DNA of 64,000 bases from Pseudomonadota bacterium (GCA_021851325.1 JAJZDZ010000002.1:124001-188000), one strand, 5' to 3'; shown: positions 8,744-17,664, counted from the first letter of the stretch. Notes: a model not told the origin generated them from the letters alone. Translations and numbers: made by a program.

Positions 8744-10315
8744 CTAGTTCACGTTGTCTGTGGAGCGGATGAAGGCCACCACATTCTTGTGCAGATGCTT
8801 CAGCGACGGGACATGGACATAAACCATGTGGCCCGACATGTAGTAGTGGTACTGGATGTTCTTGGTCAGGGACTGGGGGATGGAGAGGTGGTGCATCTCG
8901 TACCAGCCCTGATAGAAGACCGTGGCCAGGTCAAAATAACCGCCATTGACCATCACATGCAGGTCAGGGTTTGCCTTCATGGCGGCGGCAAGGTCCGGCA
9001 TCACATTGAGAGCCTGGGTCTTCTTGAAGGGATATCCCGGAGGCTGATGCAGGAAGTTCCAGTGCCCGATATTATGGGCATCCGGGCGGTAGGCAATTTT
9101 GCCGGTATAGCCTAGATCATCACGGACATAGGAATTGAACGCGGCCACATAGGCTGAACTGATCGCCGCGCTCTGGGGATCATAATAGGCAAATTCGCTC
9201 AGCGGATCCATTGAAGGACCAGAAAAGCGGGCATCGAGACGGCCGGTGGTCAAATCGTCGGCAATCTGCAACTCGTGACGGAACTGGCCGCCATTGACGC
9301 GCAAATCCGCGCGCATCAGATAGTCGACCGGCAAACCCGTGTAGAGGTGAAGCTGCTTGGCGACCGCGAGCTTTTCGGCGGCATCAAGGCTAGTGCCACG
9401 ATTGAGCGCCTCCGCATAGGTCGTCATCGCATAATGGGCGACGCGATGCAGGAATGCTGGCAGATCCTTTTGTGCGATGGGCTGGCCGGGCAGCTTGTGA
9501 TGATACCAGGCTACCGCCGCGTAGCTTGGCAGCGCGAGTTCGAACGGCCGGTCATTGCCCGGATTGCCCTTCGTCAGATCGATACTGTCAGAGTAATCGA
9601 GGATCTGGGAGAGGAGGATCACACCATTGAAATCGATGTTGTCGTCATTTTCCAGGATATTGATCAGCGCCGCAGAGCGTGGCGTACCATAGCTCTCACC
9701 GAACAGATATTTGGGCGAATTCCAGCGGTTGTACTTGCTCAGGAACTGCATGATGAAACGCGAAAAGGCATAGGCGTCAACATCGGTTCCGTAGAAATCC
9801 TTCTTGGCATTCTTGCCCGCGATCCGACCAAAGCCGGTCCCGGGCGCATCGACAAACACCAGATCTGAGGCGTCGAGGAGGCTATACTTATTGTTCACCA
9901 GCCCATAAGGCGCGGCTGGCGTGTGGGTGTGGTCGCCGGTCACTACACGCTTGGGGCCGAAGGCACCCATGTGAAGCCAGATGGTCGCCGAGCCCGGGCC
10001 GCCATTGTACAGGAAGGTGATCGGCCGACGCCCAGGATTGGCGCCCTTCTTGAAGTAGGCGACGTAGGACATCGAGGAAACCGCAGTGGGATTATTGTTT
10101 TTCTTTTCCTGCGGTGCATCGTCATAGCCTTTGGGATGCACGATCAGCGTACCGACCACGGCCTTGTAGTCGATTGTCTTGCCGCCGACGCGAACACTGC
10201 CCGATGAGACATAGTTCATCGGCTTGAGGAGTGCCGGTGCCGTCGCGGACGCACTGAGCATCCCGACACCCGGAACCATTACGGCTGCAAGCGCAGCCAG
10301 GGCCAAACGTTTCAT
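8744..10315 (-). CDS. Secreted S10 family serine carboxypeptidase (copy 1)
   Basis: 523 residues with a signal peptide (MKRLALAALAAVMVPGVG, cleavage near SASA-TAPA). S10 motifs are all present: oxyanion loop NGGPGSAT (about 104-111), nucleophile Ser208 in GESYG, Asp in NGGYFDLAT and the catalytic His in SGHMVYVH near the C-terminus. S10 enzymes remove C-terminal residues from peptides, usually at acidic pH, here presumably in the periplasm or outside. The ATG at 10315 was chosen over an upstream in-frame ATG because GGGGGATTGAT precedes it and it starts the signal peptide. It is a paralogue of the upstream gene and probably shares the cell compartment and substrate class. Confidence 0.92.
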   Translation of the reverse strand: MKRLALAALAAVMVPGVGMLSASATAPALLKPMNYVSSGSVRVGGKTIDYKAVVGTLIVHPKGYDDAPQEKKNNNPTAVSSMSYVAYFKKGANPGRRPITFLYNGGPGSATIWLHMGAFGPKRVVTGDHTHTPAAPYGLVNNKYSLLDASDLVFVDAPGTGFGRIAGKNAKKDFYGTDVDAYAFSRFIMQFLSKYNRWNSPKYLFGESYGTPRSAALINILENDDNIDFNGVILLSQILDYSDSIDLTKGNPGNDRPFELALPSYAAVAWYHHKLPGQPIAQKDLPAFLHRVAHYAMTTYAEALNRGTSLDAAEKLAVAKQLHLYTGLPVDYLMRADLRVNGGQFRHELQIADDLTTGRLDARFSGPSMDPLSEFAYYDPQSAAISSAYVAAFNSYVRDDLGYTGKIAYRPDAHNIGHWNFLHQPPGYPFKKTQALNVMPDLAAAMKANPDLHVMVNGGYFDLATVFYQGWYEMHHLSIPQSLTKNIQYHYYMSGHMVYVHVPSLKHLHKNVVAFIRSTDNVN

Positions 10316-10335
10316 ATCAATCCCCCGTTGAGGTG

Positions 10336-10374
10336 AAAAACCGACGCCGCACCCGTTCATGGATGCGGCGCCGG
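10336..10374 (-). terminator. Intrinsic terminator between the two S10 genes
   Basis: Arms 10341-10351 and 10364-10374 form an 11-base stem with one mismatch, followed on the minus strand by TTTTT. It lies 24 bases after the stop of copy 2 and ends 21 bases before the start of copy 1, so copy 1 needs read-through or its own promoter. Confidence 0.7.
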
Positions 10375-10397
10375 ATGCTATGCGCCAACTGGCGTCA

Positions 10398-12008
10398 CTA
10401 TTTGCTTTCGTTGTCGGTCTCACGAATAAACGCCGCTGCGTCCGCGTGCAGTTTCTCCGCCGCAGGCTCGTGGACGTAAATCATGTGACCGGTCTTGTAG
10501 TAATGGTACTGGATGTTCGCCTGCAGCCTGTTGGGGATCGGCAGGTGATGCATTTCGTACCAGCCTTCATAGAAGGGCGTCGCCAGATCGAAGTAGCCGC
10601 CACCCAGAAACACTTTCATGAGAGGGTCGCGCTTCATGGTGGCCGCCAGATCAGGCATCACATTGGTGGCACCCGGGAAGGAGAAGGCCTCGTAGGGTTG
10701 CTGGTGCTTGAAGGACCACCATTTGAAGACATTGATCATCGGCTTGTAGGTCATGCCTTTGCCGTAATGCAGCACGTTGTGCGCATAGTAGTTAAAGGCC
10801 GAAACATAGGCCGAGCTGATGGCAGCACTCTGCGGATCATATTCGGCGCTCTTGCTGAGCGGATCCATCGAGGGACCGGTGAAACGGGTATCGAGGCGCC
10901 CGGTGGTAAGATCTTCGTTCTGCAAAAGGTGCTTTTCGAAGACACCACCCGAAATGCGCAGGTTCGCGCGCATGATGAGGGACACCGGCAAACCCGTGAA
11001 CTGGTGCAGACGATTGGCGATATTGAGCTTGGCCTGCGGTGACAGGCTCGAGCCCTGATTCAAAGCTACCGCGTAGTCGCCCATGGCAAACTTCTCGGCA
11101 GCCTTGATCACCGGCATCAGATGCTGGGGGTTACCCGGCAGGACATGGTGATACCATGCCGTAGCGGCGAAGCTGGGCAGGGCCACTTCATAAGGCGTGT
11201 CGATGCCAGGATTGTTCTGTGGTCCATCGATGGACAGATCGAAATTGAGGATCTGGGACAGCAGAATGATGCCGTTCAGGTCGATGTTCTTTCTCTGCAG
11301 GTCCCACGACAGCACGGCTGAACGCGGCGTTCCATAGCTTTCGCCACAGAGATATTTGGGCGAATTCCAGCGATTGTATTTGGTCAGGAATTCTTCGATG
11401 AAATTGGCGAAGGCGTGGGCATCCTGGTCGACGCCATAGAACTCCTTCTCCTTGTTCTTTCCGGCAATGCGGGAATAGCCGGTTCCGGGCGCGTCGATGA
11501 ACACCATATCGGTAGCATCGAGCAGGCTGTTGTTATTGTTGACGATCTTATAGGGCGCGGCCGGGGTGTGGGTGTGGTCGTAGGTTACCACGCGCACCGG
11601 ACCGAAGGCTCCCATATGCAGCCAGACGGTCGACGAACCCGGGCCACCATTATAGAAGAAGGTAATGGGCCGCGAGCCCGGCTTCTCCCCCTTCTTGAAG
11701 TAAGCGACATAGAAGATCGAGGCTTCGGCATCCGGGTTTTTCGCCGCCTCAGCCTTGGACTGGGGAGCATCATCATAGCCCTGGGCGTGCACGACGAGCG
11801 TGCCGGCATGCGCGACATAATCGATCGTGTGGCCGTTGATTGTGACCGAACCGTTGGTGGTGGTTTCGGTCGGCTGGAAAAAGCCGTGGTTCTGGGCCGC
11901 GGCTGCTTTGGCTGCCGACGCCTTTGAACCTGAATCCGTGCTTGCCGATGCCGACACGATGGTGCCCGCGACCAGCACTGCCGCGGTAATAAGATAGGCC
12001 CGTTTCAT
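10398..12008 (-). CDS. Secreted S10 family serine carboxypeptidase (copy 2)
   Basis: 536 residues. Signal peptide MKRAYLITAAVLVAGTIVSA, then an Ala/Lys-rich linker (about 25-42). Motifs: NGGPGSST at about 120-127, nucleophile Ser224 in CGESYG, Asp in GGGYFDLATPF, His in TGHMIYVHE. It is clearly homologous to copy 1 along the whole length but differs in the N-terminal linker, suggesting an old rather than recent duplication. The start at 12008 is supported by GAGGGAG upstream; a longer in-frame reading to 12083 would remove the signal peptide from the N-terminus. It faces the Lrp/AsnC regulator across 268 bases that carry a palindrome. Confidence 0.92.
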   Translation of the reverse strand: MKRAYLITAAVLVAGTIVSASASTDSGSKASAAKAAAAQNHGFFQPTETTTNGSVTINGHTIDYVAHAGTLVVHAQGYDDAPQSKAEAAKNPDAEASIFYVAYFKKGEKPGSRPITFFYNGGPGSSTVWLHMGAFGPVRVVTYDHTHTPAAPYKIVNNNNSLLDATDMVFIDAPGTGYSRIAGKNKEKEFYGVDQDAHAFANFIEEFLTKYNRWNSPKYLCGESYGTPRSAVLSWDLQRKNIDLNGIILLSQILNFDLSIDGPQNNPGIDTPYEVALPSFAATAWYHHVLPGNPQHLMPVIKAAEKFAMGDYAVALNQGSSLSPQAKLNIANRLHQFTGLPVSLIMRANLRISGGVFEKHLLQNEDLTTGRLDTRFTGPSMDPLSKSAEYDPQSAAISSAYVSAFNYYAHNVLHYGKGMTYKPMINVFKWWSFKHQQPYEAFSFPGATNVMPDLAATMKRDPLMKVFLGGGYFDLATPFYEGWYEMHHLPIPNRLQANIQYHYYKTGHMIYVHEPAAEKLHADAAAFIRETDNESK

Positions 12009-12144
12009 GGAAGCTCCCTCTAAGGCAGGAAAGACGGCCCCCGGCCCGGCGGGACAAGACGAACGTCCACGAAGGCTTGCCACGGCATATCGGACTGCGG
12101 GAGTAACGCCCCTTGGCTCGGTTTTAGGGGAGGCCTTCTGCCCC

Positions 12145-12162
12145 TGGCAAATGAATTTGCCA
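12145..12162. promoter_or_regulatory. 18-bp palindrome, candidate Lrp/AsnC operator
   Basis: TGGCAAATGAATTTGCCA is a perfect palindrome except for its two central bases (8-base arms). It lies 137 bases upstream of the S10 copy 2 start and 115 upstream of the regulator start. Lrp/AsnC proteins usually bind AT-centred palindromes near their own gene. The link is inferred from position. Confidence 0.5.
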
Positions 12163-12219
12163 CCAATGAAGGGCGGATCGCGCCCGCCTCACGGTATCGT
12201 GACGCTGGAATTTGTTCAC

Positions 12220-12244
12220 CCTGGCCGCCACAATGGCGGCCAGG
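12220..12244 (+). promoter_or_regulatory. Perfect 11-bp hairpin in the Lrp/AsnC gene leader
   Basis: CCTGGCCGCCA, a CAA loop, then its exact complement, ending 32 bases before the regulator start. There is no T-run, so it is not a standard terminator; it may shape the leader RNA or be a DNA target. Confidence 0.45.
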
Positions 12245-12276
12245 AGCCTTCCCAGCCCCAAAGGCCGTGCCGTCCC

Positions 12277-12693
12277 ATGGATGACAAGGATCGTCAGCTC
12301 ATTTCGCTACTGCGGGATAATGCGCGGCGCCCGATTTCGGCTCTGGCCACCGCTCTCGGCGTGTCCCGCGGAACCGTACAGAATCGGATCGACCGGCTGC
12401 TCGCAGACGGAACTATTCTCGGCTTTACCCTCAGACTGCGTCGGGATGTCCCGCGGGCCGCGATCCGCGCCATTACCCTGGTGGAGGTCGAGGGCGAGCG
12501 CACGGATCGCATCATCAAGGCTTTGCGCGGCTATCCGGAGGTGCACGCGGTCCACACCACCAATGGACGCTGGGATCTTGTTCTCGAATTGGAGACCGAC
12601 ACGCTTGAGGCCTTTGATCTGGCGCTCCGGCGGATCCGCGAGGTCAAAGGTATTGCCAATTCGGAGACCAGCCTCCTCTTGTCCAGCTTTTAA
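12277..12693 (+). CDS. Lrp/AsnC family transcriptional regulator
   Basis: 138 residues, the usual size for a one-helix-turn-helix Lrp/AsnC protein. The N-terminal DNA-binding part (DDKDRQLISLLRDNARRPIS, then ALGVSRGTVQNRIDRL) is followed by an RAM ligand-binding domain (about 65-138) with HAVHTTNGRWDLVLELE. These proteins bind DNA as octamers or dimers and respond to amino acids. The ATG at 12277 gives the family's canonical beginning. The divergent secreted S10 peptidase gene and the palindrome between them suggest it controls peptide breakdown, which is an inference from context. Confidence 0.9.
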   Translation: MDDKDRQLISLLRDNARRPISALATALGVSRGTVQNRIDRLLADGTILGFTLRLRRDVPRAAIRAITLVEVEGERTDRIIKALRGYPEVHAVHTTNGRWDLVLELETDTLEAFDLALRRIREVKGIANSETSLLLSSF

Positions 12694-12786
12694 GAGCGCG
12701 GGTTGCGGCTTTGCGGCTATGGCCCTTGCGCCCCCGCAAACCCCACCCCACACTCTGACGCGAAGGCTATTCAAGGAGAAGCGGTC

Positions 12787-13593
12787 ATGAGCGATCGCGT
12801 CGTGGTAAATCTGAAGGACGGCGTTGCGGATGTGCGCATGGTGCGCGCCGATAAGATGAACGCGCTCGATACGGCAATGTTTGACGCCCTGATTGAAACC
12901 GGGGAACGCCTGAAACACGAGACCGCGGTGCGCGCGGTGGTTCTTTCTGGCGAGGGTCGGGCATTTTGTGCCGGACTCGATATGGGCAATTTTGCCAAGA
13001 TGGCCAGTGGTGACCGCAAGGGCACGGAAGGCCTCGTTGACCTGCCACGCACGGGGGCCGGTGCCAATCGTGCCCAGCAGGCGTGCTATGTCTGGCGCGA
13101 GGTTCCCGTTCCCGTCATTGCTGCCGTTCACGGCGTTGCCTTCGGCGGCGGGCTCCAGGTGGCGCTCGGGGCCGATCTGCGGTTCGTAGCTGCCGATGCC
13201 AAGCTGTCGGTGATGGAGATCAAATGGGGTCTCGTCCCGGATATGGCAGGAATGGTGCTGCTACGCGGGCTCCTCCGCGATGATGTCGTGCGCGAGCTCA
13301 CCTTCAGTGGACGGACCGTGCTGGGAGAAGAGGCTGTAAAAATCGGGCTCGCCACCCGCGTGTGCGCCGACCCGCGGGCCGAGGCACTCGCCTTTGCCAG
13401 TCTGATCGCCAACCAGAATCCCGATGCGATCCGGGCCGGCAAGCGACTGCTCAATCTGGCCGTTGAGGCCGATGCAAAGGAGATTTTCAGGGCCGAGACC
13501 ATAGAGCAGGTAGCCCTGATTGGTTCGCCCAACCAGGTCGAAGCGGTGATGGCCAATATGCAAAAGCGCGCACCGCGCTTTGTTGACGGCTGA
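12787..13593 (+). CDS. Enoyl-CoA hydratase/isomerase (crotonase family)
   Basis: 268 residues. The crotonase oxyanion-hole segments are GEGRAFCAGLDMGNF (about 56-70) and HGVAFGGGLQVALGADLRF (about 115-133). The residues at the usual hydratase Glu positions are not clearly both present (IKWGLVPDMAGMVLL follows), so an isomerase or other crotonase activity is possible. The ATG at 12787 follows the strong ribosome binding site AAGGAGAA. It lies 93 bases after the Lrp/AsnC gene and may be co-transcribed with it. Confidence 0.87.
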   Translation: MSDRVVVNLKDGVADVRMVRADKMNALDTAMFDALIETGERLKHETAVRAVVLSGEGRAFCAGLDMGNFAKMASGDRKGTEGLVDLPRTGAGANRAQQACYVWREVPVPVIAAVHGVAFGGGLQVALGADLRFVAADAKLSVMEIKWGLVPDMAGMVLLRGLLRDDVVRELTFSGRTVLGEEAVKIGLATRVCADPRAEALAFASLIANQNPDAIRAGKRLLNLAVEADAKEIFRAETIEQVALIGSPNQVEAVMANMQKRAPRFVDG

Positions 13594-13632
13594 CCCCAAT
13601 CCTTGTCCGGTTGGCCGCCGATGGGATGTTTA

Positions 13633-13675
13633 CCCGGAACGTAGAGCGCTTCGCGGATTGCTCTACGCCCGGGCG
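13633..13675. repeat. Inverted repeat downstream of the enoyl-CoA hydratase gene
   Basis: CGTAGAGC pairs with GCTCTACG around a 12-base loop, and flanking CCCGG/CCGGG extend the stem across a small internal loop. It lies 40 bases after the stop codon. It lacks a T-run, so termination would need to be factor-dependent. Confidence 0.4.
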
Positions 13676-13821
13676 ATCTGCCCCGGTGCAGCACCTTGGA
13701 CCTATTGGGCTGACCATGGCGCCGACCTTGCGGCGTGACGTGAACGGTCCCGCCGCGACTTTACGGACGCAACATTTGCCCTTAAGTTGCCCCGGACTCT
13801 TTCCATGCACGGGACGAAACG

Positions 13822-14103
13822 ATGAAGTACGGGATCGACTATCGCTATCTTAAAAAGGGTTCCACCAAGGCCGTGGACAACACCTCCATGGCACGGCCGG
13901 TGGACGTCGAGATCGATGAGGCGCAGTTCGCCCTGATCCCGAATGTCGGCGATTATGTCGACCTGCCGGGCGAAAATGATTTTCGTAACATCCCGTGCCG
14001 CGGCAAGGTTTTACGCCGCTTGTTCCAGTACAAGCTGGGATATTGCTACGTCCAGATCCTGGTCCAGGAGATCGATGAGGATTGGTCCAGCCTTTGGGGA
14101 TGA
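13822..14103 (+). CDS. Small hypothetical protein
   Basis: 93 residues, with a mixed basic/acidic composition and no signal peptide or membrane segment. The central part, FALIPNVGDYVDLPGENDFRNIPCRGKVLRRLF, reads like a small beta-barrel (SH3-like or DUF-type) with the C-terminal YVQILVQEIDEDW strand. I do not recognise a family. Coding is supported by the length, the plausible composition and the absence of a competing gene, but the ribosome binding site is weak (CGGGACGAAACG). It stands alone between the enoyl-CoA hydratase gene and the convergent acyl-CoA dehydrogenases. Confidence 0.6.
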   Translation: MKYGIDYRYLKKGSTKAVDNTSMARPVDVEIDEAQFALIPNVGDYVDLPGENDFRNIPCRGKVLRRLFQYKLGYCYVQILVQEIDEDWSSLWG

Positions 14104-14125
14104 ATCTCCCCGAAGACGGCTGAAA

Positions 14126-15262
14126 CTAATATCCCATCAACCGGGCATACCGATCACGGTGAAACGCGGGGCTGCCATAGGTTGCCTCGCTGACCCGTGC
14201 GCGTTTGAGGTAGAGACCGGCGTCATGGGCATCGGTCATGCCAATACCGCCATGCATCTGCACCATTTCATTGGAAACGAGGTGCACGAGATCTCCGGCG
14301 CGGGCCTTCGCGAGCGAGCACAGCGCCGGCACCTCGGCGCTGCCGCGGTCACAGGCACTCAGGGCCGCTTCAATACAGGATCGGGTCAGTTCCAACTCGG
14401 TATACATGCGGGCGGCGCGGTGCTGCAGCGCCTGGAAGGAGCCGATCAGCTGCCCGAACTGGTTACGCGTCTTGAGGTAATCGAGCGTAACCTCAAAGCT
14501 CTGGGCCGCATGACCGAGCATCTCCGCAGCAAGGCCGGCGCGGGCACGGTCCAAGATGGCGTCGAGTACGCCAAAGCCTTTATCCACGGTGCCCAGAACG
14601 GCATCGGACATCACTTCAACATCACGAAACTGAAGGCGCGCGGCAGCACGGCTGTCGGCCATATGCAGGGGTGAGCGGACTAGACCAGGATGAGTCCCTG
14701 GTACAAGAAACAGCGTGATCCCGTTCTCATCGCCTGGCGCTGCGGAGGAACGGGCGGCCACAATCAGAAGGTCCGCGGTCGCACCGTCGACGACAAAACT
14801 CTTGCTTCCGTTGAGCACAAAGGCTGCGCCTTTCTGGCGCGCCGTGAGCTCCACGCGCTGCGGAGCGTGATGTGCACCTTCATCGACGGCAAGGGCGCCG
14901 AGCGCCTCGCCCGTTGCGAATTTCGGCAGCCATTCGGTCTTTTGTCGGTCATTGCCGGCCAAAAGCAGCGCCGCCGTGGCGACAAGAGCGGTCGACAAAA
15001 GAGGCGAGGCCGTGAGCGTGCGCCCGGTCTCCTCGAGCACCAGCCCGATGCTGAGATAATCCAGTCCGCTGCCACCATAGCTTTCGGGAATTAGGATACC
15101 GGCCCAGCCCATTTCGCACATCTGGCGCCACAAGGCCCGATCGAACCCCTCGCGATTGGCACTGTCGCGCAGGGCCCTGAAGGCCGTGACCGGCGCAACT
15201 TCGCGGGTCCAATTTTTTGCTGCTTCTTGCAGCATCACCTGTTCTTCACTGAGCACGGCCAT
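14126..15262 (-). CDS. Acyl-CoA dehydrogenase, smaller subunit-like member of a pair
   Basis: 378 residues with the acyl-CoA dehydrogenase N-terminal helical, middle beta and C-terminal helical domains. VQMHGGIGMTDAHDAGLYLKR near the C-terminus (about 338-358) is the FAD/CoA-contact segment of this subclass. The adjacent upstream gene encodes a second dehydrogenase, separated by 11 bases. Gene pairs of this shape encode alpha2-beta2 heterotetramers in actinobacterial steroid side-chain catabolism (FadE28/FadE29 type) and occur widely in Alphaproteobacteria. Substrate cannot be told from sequence. The electron acceptor would be ETF. Confidence 0.88.
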   Translation of the reverse strand: MAVLSEEQVMLQEAAKNWTREVAPVTAFRALRDSANREGFDRALWRQMCEMGWAGILIPESYGGSGLDYLSIGLVLEETGRTLTASPLLSTALVATAALLLAGNDRQKTEWLPKFATGEALGALAVDEGAHHAPQRVELTARQKGAAFVLNGSKSFVVDGATADLLIVAARSSAAPGDENGITLFLVPGTHPGLVRSPLHMADSRAAARLQFRDVEVMSDAVLGTVDKGFGVLDAILDRARAGLAAEMLGHAAQSFEVTLDYLKTRNQFGQLIGSFQALQHRAARMYTELELTRSCIEAALSACDRGSAEVPALCSLAKARAGDLVHLVSNEMVQMHGGIGMTDAHDAGLYLKRARVSEATYGSPAFHRDRYARLMGY

Positions 15263-15273
15263 GATGCCACCCG

Positions 15274-16476
15274 CTATTGATGATCCATGAGCCCAAGCAC
15301 GCGCTTGGCCACGACATTGAGATTGATCTCGCTGGTACCGCCTTCGATCGAATTGCCCTTGGACCGCAGCATGTCACGCATCGCCTGGACTTCGGCCGCA
15401 CTGAACCCGTCACCGTCCCAGCCCAGTCCTTGATATCCCATGGCCTCTACGAGCAGTTCGCAGCGTTCCTGGTTGAGCCGCGCGGCCGCGTATTTGAGGA
15501 TCGAGACAGCCGGGCTCGGCCCATTCGCCGACTTGGCCTCATCAGCCAGCCGCCGCACCGTCAGGGCGAAGGCACGGGCCTGCATGCGATGCTCGGCGAC
15601 CCGCGCGCGCAGATCACCGTCGGCAATGCGCCCGTCCACTTCGCCAACATATTTCTTGGCTATATCTTCGAGTTCGAGACCGCCACCAAAGCCGCTGCCA
15701 AAGCCGCCGGCGGAGATATTCTGACGTTCATACTGGAGCAGCCGCTTGGCGATTTCCCAACCGCCATTAAGACGGCCAACCAGGTTTTCCTTGGGAACCT
15801 TGACGTCGGTGAAAAAGGTTTCGCAGAACGGCGAGGAGCCGCTGATCAGCCGGATCGGACGGGCCTCCACACCGGGCGTTGCCATGTCAAACAGGATGAA
15901 CGAGATGCCCTCATGCTTTTTGCTGGTATCGGTGCGCACCAGACAAAAGATCCAGTCCGCCTGATCGGCATAGGAGGTCCAGATCTTCTGGCCGTTGATC
16001 AGATAATGGTCACCACGATCCTCGCAGCGCGTACGCAGCCCCGCCAGGTCCGAGCCGGCACCAGGCTCCGAATAGCCCTGACACCAGCGGATTTCACCGC
16101 GCACGATCTTGGGCAGATGCTCGCGCTTCTGCTGTTCATTGCCATATTCAAGCAGAACCGGTCCCAGCATCCACAGACCGAAGGAGAGCAGGGGTGCAGC
16201 CGCTCCGATGCGGCGCATTTCGCTGTCGAGCACTTTGGCCTCATCGCGCGACAGGCCACCGCCGCCATAAGCCTTGGGCCAGGTCGGCGCTGTCCAGCCT
16301 TTCGCCGCCATGCGCTCGAGCCAGAGCTTGGCTTCGGGGTTCCGGTAGGTCTGCCGACGCCCGCCCCAGACCTCTTCACCCTGGGCGGGGCGGCCCGAGG
16401 TACCGCGCAGGGACGGGGGGCAATTGGCCTCAAGCCAGCTCCGCGCCTCGCTGCGAAAACTTTCCAGATCGCTCAT
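15274..16476 (-). CDS. Acyl-CoA dehydrogenase, larger subunit-like member of a pair
   Basis: 400 residues, first gene of the dehydrogenase pair. Typical motifs are WCQGYSEPGAGSDLAGLRT (about 130-148) for FAD binding and SKGNSIEGGTSEINLNVVAKRVLG at the C-terminus, the signature of the larger partner in paired acyl-CoA dehydrogenases. A Gly-rich insertion GGFGSGFGGGLELEDIAKKYVG (about 240-260) is characteristic. The ATG at 16476 follows GGAGGTCAGGG; the alternative at 16497 is unlikely. Divergent from the threonine aldolase gene across 133 bases. Confidence 0.88.
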   Translation of the reverse strand: MSDLESFRSEARSWLEANCPPSLRGTSGRPAQGEEVWGGRRQTYRNPEAKLWLERMAAKGWTAPTWPKAYGGGGLSRDEAKVLDSEMRRIGAAAPLLSFGLWMLGPVLLEYGNEQQKREHLPKIVRGEIRWCQGYSEPGAGSDLAGLRTRCEDRGDHYLINGQKIWTSYADQADWIFCLVRTDTSKKHEGISFILFDMATPGVEARPIRLISGSSPFCETFFTDVKVPKENLVGRLNGGWEIAKRLLQYERQNISAGGFGSGFGGGLELEDIAKKYVGEVDGRIADGDLRARVAEHRMQARAFALTVRRLADEAKSANGPSPAVSILKYAAARLNQERCELLVEAMGYQGLGWDGDGFSAAEVQAMRDMLRSKGNSIEGGTSEINLNVVAKRVLGLMDHQ

Positions 16477-16609
16477 CCCTGACCTCCGGCCGACCATACC
16501 GCTTCTTCGACGTGGGCTGATTGTGCATCTTGGCGCAGCTTTGGGAAGAGGGCTGGCCGCAGGAATTGCCAGCCATTAGGTTGGCGCCGCAGTATTTTGA
16601 TGAGCAGCG

Positions 16610-17641
16610 ATGAACTTTGCCAGCGACAACGCCTATGGCGCCTGCCCGGAAATCCTTGAGGCCGTAGTCCGCAGTGCGGAAGGCAGCCAGCCCTCCTACG
16701 GCGAGGACGCAAGCAGCATCCGGTTGCGCGCCCGCTTGAGCGAAATTTTCGAACGGGAGGTCGATGTCTTCCCTGTCATCACCGGTACAGCCGCTAACAG
16801 CCTGGCGCTGGCAACGCTGTGCCCGCCGCATGGCGCGATCTTCTGCCATGAGGAGGCCCATATCGCGACCGACGAGTGTGCTGCCCCGGAGTTCTTCACC
16901 CATGGCGCCAAGGTGGTCGGCATCCCCGGTGCGGACGGCAAGCTGACACAAGCTGACCTTGCGTCAGTTCTGCCGCATTTTTCCCGCGGGGTGCACAGTT
17001 CAAAACCCAGTGTGGTTTCGATCACCCAGCTGAGTGAGTTGGGCACCGCCTATAGTGCCGGGCAGGTCGCGCAGATCAGTGCGTTCTGCCGGAAGCATGG
17101 CCTCTTCCTGCACATGGACGGAGCCCGCTTTGCCAACGCCCTGGTGGGACAGAAGGTGAGCCCGGCCGCTCTTTCCTGGCGCTCCGGCGTCGACGTTCTG
17201 TCATTTGGCGCCACCAAGAATGGTGCCCTCAGTGCCGAGTGCGTCATTTTCTTCGATCGTGCGCTGGCCCGAGATTTCGAATTTCGCCGTAAGAAAAGCG
17301 GACACCTGATTTCGAAGATGCGCTTTGTCTCCGCCCAGCTGGAAGCCTATCTCGCCGATGATCTATGGCTGAAGTCGGCGGCGCGCGCCAACCAGCTTGC
17401 CGCGAACATGGCCCGCGCGCTGGTGCAGGTTCAAGGTGCGCGTCTTGCCCACCCGGTTGAGGGTAACCAGATCTTCCTCTTTCTGCCGGATCGAACCGTG
17501 GCACATCTGCGCGCCAACGGTGCCAAATTCTACGACTGGCAGACGAGCCGGGACGGACACACGCTGATCCGCCTGGTCACGAGTTTCGCTACGCCCGAAA
17601 GCGCAGTGCAGCAATTTGTCGAACTGGCCCGCAGTGCCTGA
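16610..17641 (+). CDS. Low-specificity threonine aldolase / beta-eliminating lyase family
   Basis: 343 residues of the PLP fold type I aldolase family. The start MNFASDNAYGACPEILEAV is the canonical N-terminus. The PLP-binding Lys lies in SFGATKNGA (about residue 205), and HMDGARFANALV (about 166-177) supplies the Asp and Arg that hold the cofactor and substrate. The enzyme splits threonine or allo-threonine to glycine and acetaldehyde; other beta-hydroxy amino acids may be used. It is shorter than average only at the C-terminus. It is convergent with the RND pump operon, 23 bases away. Confidence 0.9.
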   Translation: MNFASDNAYGACPEILEAVVRSAEGSQPSYGEDASSIRLRARLSEIFEREVDVFPVITGTAANSLALATLCPPHGAIFCHEEAHIATDECAAPEFFTHGAKVVGIPGADGKLTQADLASVLPHFSRGVHSSKPSVVSITQLSELGTAYSAGQVAQISAFCRKHGLFLHMDGARFANALVGQKVSPAALSWRSGVDVLSFGATKNGALSAECVIFFDRALARDFEFRRKKSGHLISKMRFVSAQLEAYLADDLWLKSAARANQLAANMARALVQVQGARLAHPVEGNQIFLFLPDRTVAHLRANGAKFYDWQTSRDGHTLIRLVTSFATPESAVQQFVELARSA

Positions 17642-17664
17642 GTTCAGGGCAAGGCACCGCTCTC

